DNA of 64,000 nt, taken from an uncultured Pelagibacteraceae bacterium (GTDB taxonomy: Bacteria; Pseudomonadota; Alphaproteobacteria; Pelagibacterales; Pelagibacteraceae). The notes beneath the pieces were generated by a model, which saw only the letters and a list, made by a program, of their open reading frames with translations, had not been told where the DNA came from and ran no database searches. The position numbers were made by a program, and so were the translations under genes. The stretch covers positions 1 through 64,000 of the forward strand of contig CACPKA010000001.1 in the NCBI GenBank assembly GCA_902634485.1. Reading direction: 5' to 3'. The stretch's first letter is position 1; each line of letters begins with the position of its first letter. Below, one piece after another: positions 34,315 to 44,031 of the stretch.

Positions 34315-34750
34315 AATTTTTTAATCTTCCAAAAGAATTTATTTTCAACAATCTTTCATTATCTTTTCTAGTATATTTGAATAATAATTCTATACGGTTT
34401 GTCGGTTTTTTTTTAATTAATTCTGGCCATTCAATTAATAATATACTTTCATCTATATCCTCAAATAAGCCAATGTTATTTATATCTATATCATTTTTCA
34501 GTCTATAAAGATCAAAATGTTTAATTTTATAATCCTTAAACTCATATTCAAAAACTATATTAAAAGTAGGACTTAACACTTCACTTTTTTTTAATTTATT
34601 TTTATTTTCGCAGCTATTAATAAAAAGTCTTGCAAAAGTGGTTTTACCAACTCCTATTTCTCCATGTAATAAAATTGAGTCTCCGGGTAACACTGCATCT
34701 TTTATTTTGTTTGCTATTTTTTTTAATTCGCGAATAGATGAAATTTTCAT
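34301..34750 (-). CDS. tsaE: tRNA threonylcarbamoyladenosine biosynthesis ATPase TsaE
   Basis: This 149-residue P-loop protein has Walker A HGEIGVGKTTFAR (about 29-41) and the HFDLYRLKN and IEWPE motifs of TsaE. It is required, with TsaB and TsaD (not in the window), for t6A37 modification of tRNAs. Its 3' end overlaps amgK by 14 nt, and it follows ahcY after 12 nt. Confidence 0.92.
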   Translation of the reverse strand: MKISSIRELKKIANKIKDAVLPGDSILLHGEIGVGKTTFARLFINSCENKNKLKKSEVLSPTFNIVFEYEFKDYKIKHFDLYRLKNDIDINNIGLFEDIDESILLIEWPELIKKKPTNRIELLFKYTRKDNERLLKINSFGRLKNYEFG

Positions 34751-34762
34751 CTTGTTGCTAGC

Positions 34763-36049
34763 TTAATATCGATATGTATCTGGCTTGTATGGTCCCTCAG
34801 GTGTTACACTAATATAATCTGCTTGATCTTTTGACATTTGGGTTAATTTAGCTCCTACTTTTTCTAGGTGTAATCTAGCAACTTTTTCATCTAAGTGTTT
34901 TGGTAAAACATAAACCTTATTTTCATATTTTTCTGAATTATTCCAAAGCTCTATTTGAGCAGTTACTTGATTAGTAAATGATGCGCTCATTACAAAACTT
35001 GGATGTCCTGTAGCACATCCTAAATTCACTAGTCTTCCTTCAGCCAATAAAATTATTCTTTTATTGCTTGGTAAAGTTATTTCATGAACCTGTGGTTTTA
35101 TTTCATCCCACTTATAGTTTTTTAATGCTTCAACTTGAATTTCATTATCAAAATGTCCGATGTTACAAAGTATTGCTCTATCTTTCATATCTCTCATGTG
35201 ATCAGCTGTAACAATATCTTTATTACCTGTAGCAGTAACAACTATGTCTGCTTCTTTAATCATATCATCCATTAGAACGACCTCATAACCTTCCATTGCA
35301 GCCTGTAAGGCGCAAATTGGATCTGTTTCTGTAACCATTACTCTTGCTCCACTTTGTCTTAAAGATGCTGCACTTCCCTTACCAACATCTCCAAAACCAG
35401 CAACTATAGCAACTTTACCTGACATCATCACATCTGTTGCTCTTTTTATTCCATCAACTAAGCTCTCTCTACAGCCATATAAATTATCAAATTTAGATTT
35501 TGTTACCGAGTCATTTACGTTAATAGCTGGAACTAATAGTGTTCCCTGGTTTTCCATTTTTTTAAGCGCTAATACTCCTGTTGTTGTTTCTTCTGAAAGT
35601 CCTTTAATATCTTTTAATAATTCTTTATATTCTTTATGCATCAACGCCGTTAAGTCACCACCATCATCGAGGATCATGTTTGGCTTCCAATCTTTTTTTC
35701 CTTCAATTGTTTGTTTAACACACCACCAATATTCCTCTTCTGTCTCACCTTTCCATGCAAATACTGGAATACCAACTTTTGCTATGGCTGCTGCAGCATG
35801 ATCTTGAGTTGAAAAAATATTACATGAGGACCATCTTACTTCTGCACCTAAATCAACTAGAGTCTCTATAAGAACTGCTGTTTGAATCGTCATATGAAGA
35901 CATCCTAAAATTCTTGCTCCTTTAAGAGGATATTTGCCTTTGTATTCTTTTCTTAGTGCCATTAAGCCTGGCATTTCAGTTTCAGCTAAAGAAATCTCTT
36001 TTCTACCAAAGTCTGCTTGGGTGATATCTTTTACTTTGTAATCTTCCAT
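34763..36049 (-). CDS. ahcY: S-adenosylhomocysteine hydrolase
   Basis: This NAD-dependent enzyme splits S-adenosylhomocysteine to adenosine and homocysteine, 428 residues from the ATG at 36049; a TTG six codons earlier (36067) is less likely. The SAHH signatures are present: [16 protein letters not shown], the [15 protein letters not shown] dinucleotide fold and the C-terminal KPDTYRY with its essential lysine and tyrosine. It follows chvG after 41 nt without a clear Shine-Dalgarno. SAM-dependent reactions (cfa and others) and the SAM-II-controlled metX are parts of the same cycle. Confidence 0.97.
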   Translation of the reverse strand: MEDYKVKDITQADFGRKEISLAETEMPGLMALRKEYKGKYPLKGARILGCLHMTIQTAVLIETLVDLGAEVRWSSCNIFSTQDHAAAAIAKVGIPVFAWKGETEEEYWWCVKQTIEGKKDWKPNMILDDGGDLTALMHKEYKELLKDIKGLSEETTTGVLALKKMENQGTLLVPAINVNDSVTKSKFDNLYGCRESLVDGIKRATDVMMSGKVAIVAGFGDVGKGSAASLRQSGARVMVTETDPICALQAAMEGYEVVLMDDMIKEADIVVTATGNKDIVTADHMRDMKDRAILCNIGHFDNEIQVEALKNYKWDEIKPQVHEITLPSNKRIILLAEGRLVNLGCATGHPSFVMSASFTNQVTAQIELWNNSEKYENKVYVLPKHLDEKVARLHLEKVGAKLTQMSKDQADYISVTPEGPYKPDTYRY

Positions 36050-36090
36050 GGGATGTTTTTTTAACAACTAAAGTCAAATTAATCAACCTT

Positions 36091-37629
36091 TTAAACCTTT
36101 GGAAAAGAAATTTCTATTCTTGCTCCGATATTATCTGGGTTATTTGATGCGACTATTATGCCCCCATGTAATTCAACTAAATTTTTAACAATATTTAATC
36201 CCAAACCTGAATGTTCTCCAAATTTATCTGGTCTGTTACTATAAAATCTATCAAAAATTTTATCTAATTTTTTTTCTTTAAAGCCTTCACCCTGGTCAAT
36301 AACTCTTAAAATTATTTTGCTATTACTATTATTTTGAATTTCTACAATAACTTTTTGATTATCTTTGCTAAAAGATATTGCATTATCTAATAAATTTGCA
36401 AGTATTTGTTCTATTCGATTTTCAATACCTAAAATATTAAATTTTTCTGACTTATCATTAATTTTCAAATAAACTTTTATTCCTCTTTTCTGTATATAAA
36501 TGTTGTTGAAATCATCTACAACTGACTGTGTAATAAGTTTTAAGTTAATTTTATTCATTTTTTCTCTACTTATAGCAACTTCATCTTTCAGTATTTGGGA
36601 ATAATCTGTAATAAGTCTTTCAATTCTTTCAACATCATGAGATAGAATTTGTACCAATTTTTCTCTTTTTACTTTATCTTCAGTTTCGCTTATTATTTCG
36701 GAAGCGCTTTTTAATGATGCTAATGGGTTTCTGATTTCATGCACTAAATCTCGTGAAAAGTTTTCTGCTACATTAATTCGTTTATATAGATCGTTAGTCA
36801 TATCATCTATAGATTTTGACAATACACCTATTTCATCATTTCTTTTTTTTAAGTTATCTATATTTGATTTCTGTTTTTTCTCATCTTTAATAATTTTAGT
36901 ATAATTAACTAAATTACCAATAGGTTTTAAAAAATATTTATTTAAAACTAATGAAAAAATTATTATTGCTACAACAACCAAAAGCGCAGTCCTGATTACA
37001 AAAGTTTTTCTTTCATTTATTGCTGCTCTTATTTCATTTGCATTTTCAGTTATTGCCAAATATCCAAAATGCTTTCCATCGATATTTACGTTTTTTATAG
37101 TGGTTAAAAGAAATTGATTATAAGTTTTTTCAGTATAAGTATAAGGAATTCCAAATTCTTTGGAGTTTGAGTATTTTTTTAATACATCAGTTAAAAAAAT
37201 TTTTTTATTTTTTTTTTGTTTTTTTTGTATTTCTTTATTAATTTTATTTTTATTATCTAAATTTTCTAACTCTACAACATTAGATTGTCTTGAAAAAGCT
37301 CTAGGATCAAGATCTAAACTATCGGTATCACCGATTAATATAAATTTCTCATCAAAAAAAATTACTCTATCTAAATTTTGAAATAAAAATCTAGTTGAAA
37401 ATAAAAATTTTCTAATTTCGTTTTCATTAAATTTTATTTTCAATCTCTGAATATGATCAATTGTATTGTTAATGATTTGAATATGATTTGCTGTTTTTTT
37501 TTTTATTAAATTTGGCTGAACAGTATTAAGATAAAAAATTGTACCACAGCCTATAATTATAAAAACAACTGAATTTATAAATAAAAATTTTTTTAGTATA
37601 GATAATTTTTTTAATACAATATTTAACAT
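36091..37629 (-). CDS. chvG: ChvG-type sensor histidine kinase
   Basis: This 512-residue membrane kinase has membrane segments at about 14-35 and 208-230 around a periplasmic sensor domain of about 170 residues. HAMP (about 232-285), the HisKA phosphoacceptor His297 in DLVHEIRNP and a C-terminal HATPase with N, G1 and G2 boxes (NLLDNA, DQGEGF, GLGLNIV) follow. It matches ChvG/ExoS, which with ChvI controls envelope and acid responses in alphaproteobacteria. It is 1 nt coupled to chvI. No ExoR inhibitor gene is nearby. Confidence 0.9.
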   Translation of the reverse strand: MLNIVLKKLSILKKFLFINSVVFIIIGCGTIFYLNTVQPNLIKKKTANHIQIINNTIDHIQRLKIKFNENEIRKFLFSTRFLFQNLDRVIFFDEKFILIGDTDSLDLDPRAFSRQSNVVELENLDNKNKINKEIQKKQKKNKKIFLTDVLKKYSNSKEFGIPYTYTEKTYNQFLLTTIKNVNIDGKHFGYLAITENANEIRAAINERKTFVIRTALLVVVAIIIFSLVLNKYFLKPIGNLVNYTKIIKDEKKQKSNIDNLKKRNDEIGVLSKSIDDMTNDLYKRINVAENFSRDLVHEIRNPLASLKSASEIISETEDKVKREKLVQILSHDVERIERLITDYSQILKDEVAISREKMNKINLKLITQSVVDDFNNIYIQKRGIKVYLKINDKSEKFNILGIENRIEQILANLLDNAISFSKDNQKVIVEIQNNSNSKIILRVIDQGEGFKEKKLDKIFDRFYSNRPDKFGEHSGLGLNIVKNLVELHGGIIVASNNPDNIGARIEISFPKV

Positions 37630-38327
37630 TAACTAACATTCCATCTGTACCCACTGCCATATCTAGTTTCAATTGCTGAAAAGTTACTATCAATTTTTTT
37701 AAATTTTTTTCTAATTCTTTTAACATGACTATCAATAGTTCTATCCTCTATTTCTGTGTCTTCCCTGTAAGCTATATCCATTAGCTGTGACCTTTCTTTA
37801 ATAATTCCAGGCCTTTTTGCTAATTCTTTAACAATTAAAAATTCTGTAGTTGTTAATTTGTCTGGTAATTGTTTTCCATCCCATTCGCATTCAAGTTGCG
37901 AAGGATCTAATTTTAATTTTCCATGATGAATAATATTTTTATTATCATCTATACTTACATTTTTTTTTCTAAGCTGGACTCTAATTCTTTCAACTAGTAC
38001 CTTAATGGAAAATCCTCCCGATTTTTTAATAAAATCATCAGCGCCTAATTTTAAACCTAACAATTCGTCTACTTCTTCATCTTTTGATGTAAGAAATATA
38101 ACTGGTAGAGAGGTCTTCTTTCTCAACTTTTTTAATAGCTCTTCACCATCCATTTTTGGCATCTTAATATCAATTACAGCTAAATCTGGTGGAGTTCTGG
38201 ATAAACCGATTAACGCACTTTCTCCATCAAGATAAGTTTGAACATTAAACCCTTCTTTTTCTAACGCCATGCTTATACTTGTGAGTATATTTCTATCATC
38301 GTCAATTAATGCAATTGTTTGTTTCAT
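37629..38327 (-). CDS. chvI: ChvI-type response regulator
   Basis: This 232-residue OmpR/PhoB-family regulator has a receiver domain with Asp53 in VIDIKMPKMD and the conserved Lys in the FLTSKDEE segment. The C-terminal winged helix (about 130-232) ends ETRYGSGYRWNV. It pairs with the ChvG kinase encoded immediately downstream. It is 54 bp downstream of polA on the same strand, so it could have its own promoter in the gap. Confidence 0.92.
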   Translation of the reverse strand: MKQTIALIDDDRNILTSISMALEKEGFNVQTYLDGESALIGLSRTPPDLAVIDIKMPKMDGEELLKKLRKKTSLPVIFLTSKDEEVDELLGLKLGADDFIKKSGGFSIKVLVERIRVQLRKKNVSIDDNKNIIHHGKLKLDPSQLECEWDGKQLPDKLTTTEFLIVKELAKRPGIIKERSQLMDIAYREDTEIEDRTIDSHVKRIRKKFKKIDSNFSAIETRYGSGYRWNVS

Positions 38328-38381
38328 ATGATCATTAATATAAAAATACTAAATTGTTCTTAATTGGGCAAGTAATACAAG

Positions 38382-41147
38382 TTAGTGAAGTATTCCCCAA
38401 TTTTCACCAAAATTTATGTCAACAGTTAATGGTATAGAAAATACATGCAAGTCACTATTAACAACACTAGTCATTTCTTGATTAATAATCTTATTAATTT
38501 TTTTTAACTCATGTTTTGGCGATTCAAATATTAATTCATCATGTATTTGTAATAACATTTTAGTTTTTAGGCTTTCATCATAAAACCTTTTACTAAGTCT
38601 AATCATTGCCATCCTCATTATTTCAGATGCAGATCCTTGGATGGGTGCATTTATTGCTGCTCTTTCTTGAAAATTCCTTACATTATAATTTCTATCATTT
38701 ATTCCTTTTAAATATGTCCTTCTCCCAAAAATATTATTTACATATCCACTTTTTCTACAAAAACTTATAGTTTTGTTCATGTAATCTTTAATTTCTGGAA
38801 ATTTTAAAAAATAAGCATTTAAAAAATCTTCGGCTTCATTATTTGACACAGATATTTGTTTAGCTAGCCCATATTGAGAAATTCCATAGATGATACCAAA
38901 ATTAATAGCTTTCGCTTTTCTTCTAGTATCACTATCAACTTTTTTTACATCTATGTTAAATACTTGGCTGGCAGTCAAAGTATGTATGTCTTCATTATTT
39001 TTAAATGCTTTTTTTAACTCTTTTACATCAGCTAAATCAGCTAAAATTCTCATTTCAATCTGATTATAGTCAGCAGAAACTAAGCAATTATCTTTTTCTG
39101 CAATAAACGCTTTCCTAATTTCTCTCCCATCTTCTGATTTAATAGGAATGTTTTGTAAATTAGGATCACTAGAAGCTAGCCTTCCTGTAGAAGTTGCGGC
39201 AAGCAGAAAGGAAGTATGAACTCTTTTTGTAGTAGGATTAATAAATTCCTGTAGAGAGTCTGTATAAGTATTTTTCAATTTTGAAATTTGTCTCCATTCT
39301 AAAACTAACTTTGGAAGTTGATGACCTTTGTATGCTAAATCTTCTAAAACACTTGCACTTGTTGCAAAGCTACCTTTTTTAGTTTTTTTTAAAGATGCAA
39401 TTTTCAACTCATTATACATTATTTCACCTAATTGTTTTGTTGAAGCAATATTGAATTTTTTTTTTGAGGTTTTAAATATTTCTTTTTCTAATTTATTAAT
39501 TTTTATTTCAAATTTTTCAGATAGATTTTTTAAAAAATTTTTATTTATTTTTACTCCATAAATTTCCATTAATGCTAAAATTTTTATTAATGGTTTTTCG
39601 AAAATTTCATAAATATTTGTTAGGTTTTCAATTTTAAGATTCTCTATAAATATTTTATAAAGTCTAAATGTGATGTCTGCATCTTCAGCAGCATATTCCA
39701 TTGCCTTATCAATCTTTACTTCGCTAAATTTTATTTGCTTTTTACCAATCCCGACTAAATCTTTGAAAGCTATAGTTTTGTGATTTAAATGAATTTCTGA
39801 AAGAGTATCCATGTTATGTCTATTTTTTCCAGCGTCTAAAACGTAAGACATAAGCATCGTATCCTCCATTGAGTTCATTTCAATGCCTTGTTTAAAAAAA
39901 ACTATAAAATCAAATTTAATATTTTGACCAATTTTTTTAATACTTGGATCTTCTAGCAATTTTTTTAATTTTTTAATTACTTTTGTCTTTTCAATACACT
40001 TGGCATCTTTGTGATTTATAGGAATATAACAAGCTTTTCCAATACTAGTTGAAAGTGAAACGCCAATTAATTCTGCCTGATGAGGGTCTAACGAACTTGT
40101 TTCTGTATCTACTGCAATTTCTCCACTTTCTTCAGCTTCTATAATCCACTTATCAATTTCATCTTCATTACTTATTAAAGAATAATTTTTAGAACTAATT
40201 TGATTAACTTTATGATTTTTATTTTTAGATTTTTCTAAAAAATCTGGCTCACCATATTCAGAAATAACTGAACTTAATAACCTATTAAACTCCATTTCTC
40301 TTAAAAAACTATAAAGTTTATTTTTATCTATATTTTTTAAAAAAAATTCTTCAAGTTTTATATGGATTGGAACATCATTTTTTAAGGTTACTAGTTTTTT
40401 GCTTACCATAGCTTTATTTTTATTTTCTAAAATTGTTTCTCTTCTCTTATTTTGTTTTATTTCCTCTGCTTTTTCTAATAATTTTTCTAATGATCCATAT
40501 TTATTAATTAACTCAGCTGCTGTTTTAACTCCTATACCAGGAACACCAGGAACATTATCACTTGCATCTCCAGCAAGTGCTTGTACATCAATAATTTTAT
40601 TTGGTTTAACTCCAAACTTATTATTTATATCTTCATAAGAAATAAATTTATTTTTCATAGGATCATAAATACGAACATTTTTTTTATAAAGCTGCATTAA
40701 ATCTTTATCAGATGAAATTATAGTAACTTTTGCTCCTATATTTAAAATTTTTTCTACATATGTTGCGATTAAATCATCTGCCTCATAATTAAGCAATTCT
40801 ACAGAAGGTAAATTAAATGCTTCCACTGATTTTCTAATATATTCAAATTGTGGAGCTAGGTCTTCTGGTGCTTCAGCTCGATTAGCTTTATATTCTGGGT
40901 AAATTTTATTTCTAAAATTTTTTCTAGCAGAGTCAAAAATTACGGCAAAATGAGTTGGCTTTTGATTGTTTTCCTTTGACTTTGAATCCTCCAATAATTT
41001 GAAAAGCATATTACAAAATCCAATTACTGCACCTGTGGGCAGACCGTCACTTTTTCTACTTAGTGGTGGGAGAGCATAATAAGCTCTAAAAATATATCCC
41101 GACCCATCGATCAAATAAAAATGATCAGTTTTTTTTATTTTATTCAT
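38382..41147 (-). CDS. polA: DNA polymerase I
   Basis: This 921-residue enzyme carries an N-terminal 5'-3' exonuclease (about 1-300, including IFDSARKNFRNKIYPEYKANR and YEADDLI) and a 3'-5' exonuclease. The latter's key acidic residues are retained (VDTETSSLDP, with D and E), so proofreading should be intact. The polymerase domain has motif A DYNQIEMRILADL, motif B RRKAKAINFGIIYG and motif C QIHDELIFE. The length is typical. It is divergent from the ABC ATPase gene with a 50 bp gap. Confidence 0.97.
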   Translation of the reverse strand: MNKIKKTDHFYLIDGSGYIFRAYYALPPLSRKSDGLPTGAVIGFCNMLFKLLEDSKSKENNQKPTHFAVIFDSARKNFRNKIYPEYKANRAEAPEDLAPQFEYIRKSVEAFNLPSVELLNYEADDLIATYVEKILNIGAKVTIISSDKDLMQLYKKNVRIYDPMKNKFISYEDINNKFGVKPNKIIDVQALAGDASDNVPGVPGIGVKTAAELINKYGSLEKLLEKAEEIKQNKRRETILENKNKAMVSKKLVTLKNDVPIHIKLEEFFLKNIDKNKLYSFLREMEFNRLLSSVISEYGEPDFLEKSKNKNHKVNQISSKNYSLISNEDEIDKWIIEAEESGEIAVDTETSSLDPHQAELIGVSLSTSIGKACYIPINHKDAKCIEKTKVIKKLKKLLEDPSIKKIGQNIKFDFIVFFKQGIEMNSMEDTMLMSYVLDAGKNRHNMDTLSEIHLNHKTIAFKDLVGIGKKQIKFSEVKIDKAMEYAAEDADITFRLYKIFIENLKIENLTNIYEIFEKPLIKILALMEIYGVKINKNFLKNLSEKFEIKINKLEKEIFKTSKKKFNIASTKQLGEIMYNELKIASLKKTKKGSFATSASVLEDLAYKGHQLPKLVLEWRQISKLKNTYTDSLQEFINPTTKRVHTSFLLAATSTGRLASSDPNLQNIPIKSEDGREIRKAFIAEKDNCLVSADYNQIEMRILADLADVKELKKAFKNNEDIHTLTASQVFNIDVKKVDSDTRRKAKAINFGIIYGISQYGLAKQISVSNNEAEDFLNAYFLKFPEIKDYMNKTISFCRKSGYVNNIFGRRTYLKGINDRNYNVRNFQERAAINAPIQGSASEIMRMAMIRLSKRFYDESLKTKMLLQIHDELIFESPKHELKKINKIINQEMTSVVNSDLHVFSIPLTVDINFGENWGILH

Positions 41148-41197
41148 CTAATTTATGTTATCTTAATTATTCAAATATTTTAAATTTATAAGATCTA

Positions 41198-42130
41198 ATG
41201 AATAAAAAAAATGTAATTTCTGTAAAAAATTTAAATAAAACATATTCCAGAAAAAATAATAAACCAGTATTTGCTATTAATAATTTAAACTTAGACGTGC
41301 AAGAAGGAGAGATTTTTGGCTTATTAGGCCCAAATGGAGCAGGAAAAACAACTTTCATAAATATATTAGCTGGGACAGTCATGAAGAGCTCTGGAAAAAT
41401 TAATGTTTGGGGCTTTGATATTGATATAAATCCAAGACAAGTCCGAGCATCTATAGGAATTGTTCCTCAGGAAGTTAATCTTGACCCTTTCTTTACTCCA
41501 AGAATGCAATTAGATTTACATGCTGGACTATATGGAGTTAAAAAAAAAGATAAAATTACTGATTCAATATTAAAACTTGTATCTTTAGAAAGCCAAGCAG
41601 ATAGTTATGCTAGAAGTTTGTCGGGTGGTATGAAAAGAAGACTGCTTATAGCAAAAGCTTTAGTTCATCAGCCCCCAATTTTAATTTTAGATGAGCCTAC
41701 AGCAGGTGTTGATGTTAATTTAAGACAAAACCTATGGGAAAATATTAAATTATTACATGGTCAAGGAGTTACTATAATTTTAACTACTCATTATTTAGAA
41801 GAAGCAGAAAAAATGTGCGATCGAATAGGAATACTAAATGAAGGTAATTTAGTTGCACTTGATAGCACTCAAAATTTATTAAATAAAATAAAAACTAAAA
41901 AGGTTATATTTAAAGTTGATAAACCAATAAATGTTAAGAATTATGAGTTAGACTCTTTAAAAGTTTTATCTACAGAAAATAATAAAATTATATTTTCATA
42001 CGAAAAAAATAAAATAAAAATTGAAGAAATTATAAAAGTTGTCCAAAAAAATAATGTAAAAATTATTGACATTTCTACTGACGATGGTGATTTAGAGGAA
42101 ATTTTTTTAGAATTAACTAAAAATAAATAA
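41198..42130 (+). CDS. ABC transporter ATP-binding protein (ABC-2 type), no permease nearby
   Basis: This 310-residue ATPase has Walker A GPNGAGKTTF (about 42-51), signature YARSLSGGMKRRL, Walker B ILILDEPTAG and the switch His in TTHYLEEAE. It belongs to the YadG-like group that works with ABC-2 permeases. The next gene is on the opposite strand and no permease flanks it. The C-terminal third (from about 230) is a separate domain seen in exporters. What it moves is unknown. Confidence 0.88.
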   Translation: MNKKNVISVKNLNKTYSRKNNKPVFAINNLNLDVQEGEIFGLLGPNGAGKTTFINILAGTVMKSSGKINVWGFDIDINPRQVRASIGIVPQEVNLDPFFTPRMQLDLHAGLYGVKKKDKITDSILKLVSLESQADSYARSLSGGMKRRLLIAKALVHQPPILILDEPTAGVDVNLRQNLWENIKLLHGQGVTIILTTHYLEEAEKMCDRIGILNEGNLVALDSTQNLLNKIKTKKVIFKVDKPINVKNYELDSLKVLSTENNKIIFSYEKNKIKIEEIIKVVQKNNVKIIDISTDDGDLEEIFLELTKNK

Positions 42131-42134
42131 ATTA

Positions 42135-42698
42135 TTACTTGGGAGATCTTTTTGATAGTATTCTCTGAAGAGTTCTTCTATGCATTTTAAGTCTTCTTGC
42201 TGTTTCAGATACATTTCTATTGCATAATTCGAAAACTCTATGAATATGTTCCCATTTAACTCGATCTGCAGTCATCGGATTTTCGGGTGGTTGTGCCTTT
42301 GCCTCAGGATCAGCTAATAAAGCTTTTTCAACATCCTCTGCATCAGCAGGTTTTGAAAGGTAATCTATTGCCCCGTGTTTTATTGCTGCTACCGCCGTGG
42401 GAATATTTCCATATCCGGTTAACATTATGATTCTGCTATTTGTATTTAATTTTTGTATTTCTTTTACAACCTCAAGTCCATTCCCATCATTCAATCTTAA
42501 ATCTACAACTGCAAAAGCTGGCTTAATTGTACTCAAGCTGGCTATACCTTTTTTTACACTTTCTGCTTGAGTCACCTGAAAACCTTTCTTTTCCATAGCT
42601 CTTGATAATCTTTCTCTAAAAGGATTATCATCGTCTACAATTAGTAAGGATTTATCCTTAAAATTGCTGATGTTTTTTATGTTTTCTGTTTTCTCCAT
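42135..42698 (-). CDS. regA: ActR/RegA-type redox response regulator
   Basis: The receiver domain (Asp66 in VVDLRLNDG) is joined to a C-terminal Fis-type helix-turn-helix with SETARRLKMHRRTLQRIL, the hallmark of the RegA/PrrA/ActR family. I use the ATG at 42698; alternative ATG and TTG starts lie 4 and 8 codons upstream. In Rhodobacter, Bradyrhizobium and relatives this regulator controls aerobic/anaerobic and redox genes with the RegB/ActS kinase, whose gene is not next to it here. The stop is convergent with the ABC gene with 4 nt separation. Confidence 0.9.
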   Translation of the reverse strand: MEKTENIKNISNFKDKSLLIVDDDNPFRERLSRAMEKKGFQVTQAESVKKGIASLSTIKPAFAVVDLRLNDGNGLEVVKEIQKLNTNSRIIMLTGYGNIPTAVAAIKHGAIDYLSKPADAEDVEKALLADPEAKAQPPENPMTADRVKWEHIHRVFELCNRNVSETARRLKMHRRTLQRILSKRSPK

Positions 42699-42852
42699 AG
42701 TTATACACATATGGTAACTCAAATTTTAATTACAAGCCCAATTATTTACTTTACATTGATTATTTATTGACTTAACTCCTGTTTTATATAAGTTTTTTTT
42801 ATTAATTTTGAAAAACTTTTTTTGTTAAATTTTTTTTAGAGGGGCATGTGTA

Positions 42853-44031
42853 ATGCAAAAATTTAAAACAGTTGATGAGATAGTGCATCAACTTAAACCA
42901 GAGAAACCAGTATATTGTATCAGAAAAAAATCGATACAAATAGCTTCCAAGGTTTTCCAAAATAAATTTCCAGGTAAAATTTTATACGCTGTTAAAACAA
43001 ATCCTCATCCGATAGTGCTTAAAACAATATTAGATAGTGGCATTAAAAACTTCGATGTAGCATCAATTAAAGAAATAGAAAGTATTCGAAAAATTGATCC
43101 AAATGCAAAATGTTCTTTCATGCACACAGTTAAAAGTAGAGAAAGTATAAGTGAAGCATACTTTAAATTTGGAGTTAAAACTTTTTCACTAGATTCAAAA
43201 GATGAATTAATAAAGATTATAGAATCAACAAAAAATGCTAAAGACTTAGAATTATTTGTAAGAGTTTCCGTTTCAAATGAACATGCTGAAATAGATTTAT
43301 CGAAAAAATTTGGTGCTGCTACTTCAGAAGCAATAGGTTTGTATAGGTTAACAAAACAATATTCAAAAAAAATAGGTTTAAGCTTTCATGTTGGATCACA
43401 ATGCATGCACCCAATTTCATATGCTAAAGGAATAGGTGAAATTAAAAATATTATTAAAAAAACAAAAATTATACCCAACTATATAAATGTAGGAGGAGGT
43501 TTTCCTACTATCTATCCTGATTTAGTGCCACAACCATTGGAAAATTATTTTGAAGAAATTAAAAAAAGTTTAGAAAATTTAAAATTAGAAAAACTTCCTG
43601 AAATTTTTTGTGAACCTGGAAGAGCAATAGTTGCCGAAAGTGGTTCAACAATTGTAAGGGTAAACTTAAGAAAGAAACAAAAACTCTATATCAATGATGG
43701 AACCTATGGAACTCTTTTTGATGCTGGAGTTCCAAACATAGTTTATCCATCACGTTTAATAACAAATAAAAGAATTGTATCAAAAAAGTTAACAGCTTTT
43801 GATTTTTACGGACCAACCTGTGATAGTATGGACTACATGAAGGGTCCATTTGTACTTCCAAATAATGTTAAAGAGAATGATTATATAGAGCTTGGTCAGC
43901 TTGGAGCATATGGCTTAACATTTAGAACTAAATTTAACGGTTTTTATTCTGATGAAATTTACGAAGTAGAAGATGATCCGATAATGACTATCTACGACAA
44001 AGAAACTAATAAAAAGTTTCTTGTTGCTTAA
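42853..44031 (+). CDS. Ornithine/lysine decarboxylase (fold III PLP)
   Basis: This 392-residue type III PLP decarboxylase, alanine racemase-like fold, has the PLP lysine K48 in LYAVKTNPHP, HVGSQC with the stacking His, and Cys323 in GPTCDSMDYM. These match ODC/LdcC-type alphaproteobacterial ornithine decarboxylases. Whether it prefers ornithine or lysine cannot be told. It is the first gene of a three-gene polyamine cassette and ends 1 nt before the next start. A strong AGAGGGG ribosome-binding site lies in the 130-nt leader. Confidence 0.88.
   Translation: MQKFKTVDEIVHQLKPEKPVYCIRKKSIQIASKVFQNKFPGKILYAVKTNPHPIVLKTILDSGIKNFDVASIKEIESIRKIDPNAKCSFMHTVKSRESISEAYFKFGVKTFSLDSKDELIKIIESTKNAKDLELFVRVSVSNEHAEIDLSKKFGAATSEAIGLYRLTKQYSKKIGLSFHVGSQCMHPISYAKGIGEIKNIIKKTKIIPNYINVGGGFPTIYPDLVPQPLENYFEEIKKSLENLKLEKLPEIFCEPGRAIVAESGSTIVRVNLRKKQKLYINDGTYGTLFDAGVPNIVYPSRLITNKRIVSKKLTAFDFYGPTCDSMDYMKGPFVLPNNVKENDYIELGQLGAYGLTFRTKFNGFYSDEIYEVEDDPIMTIYDKETNKKFLVA

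Noticed and set aside
42723..42852. speF-type RNA motif before the polyamine decarboxylase
   Set aside because: The 130-nt leader is T/A tracts with no convincing paired stems; only the strong AGAGGGG ribosome-binding site stands out.
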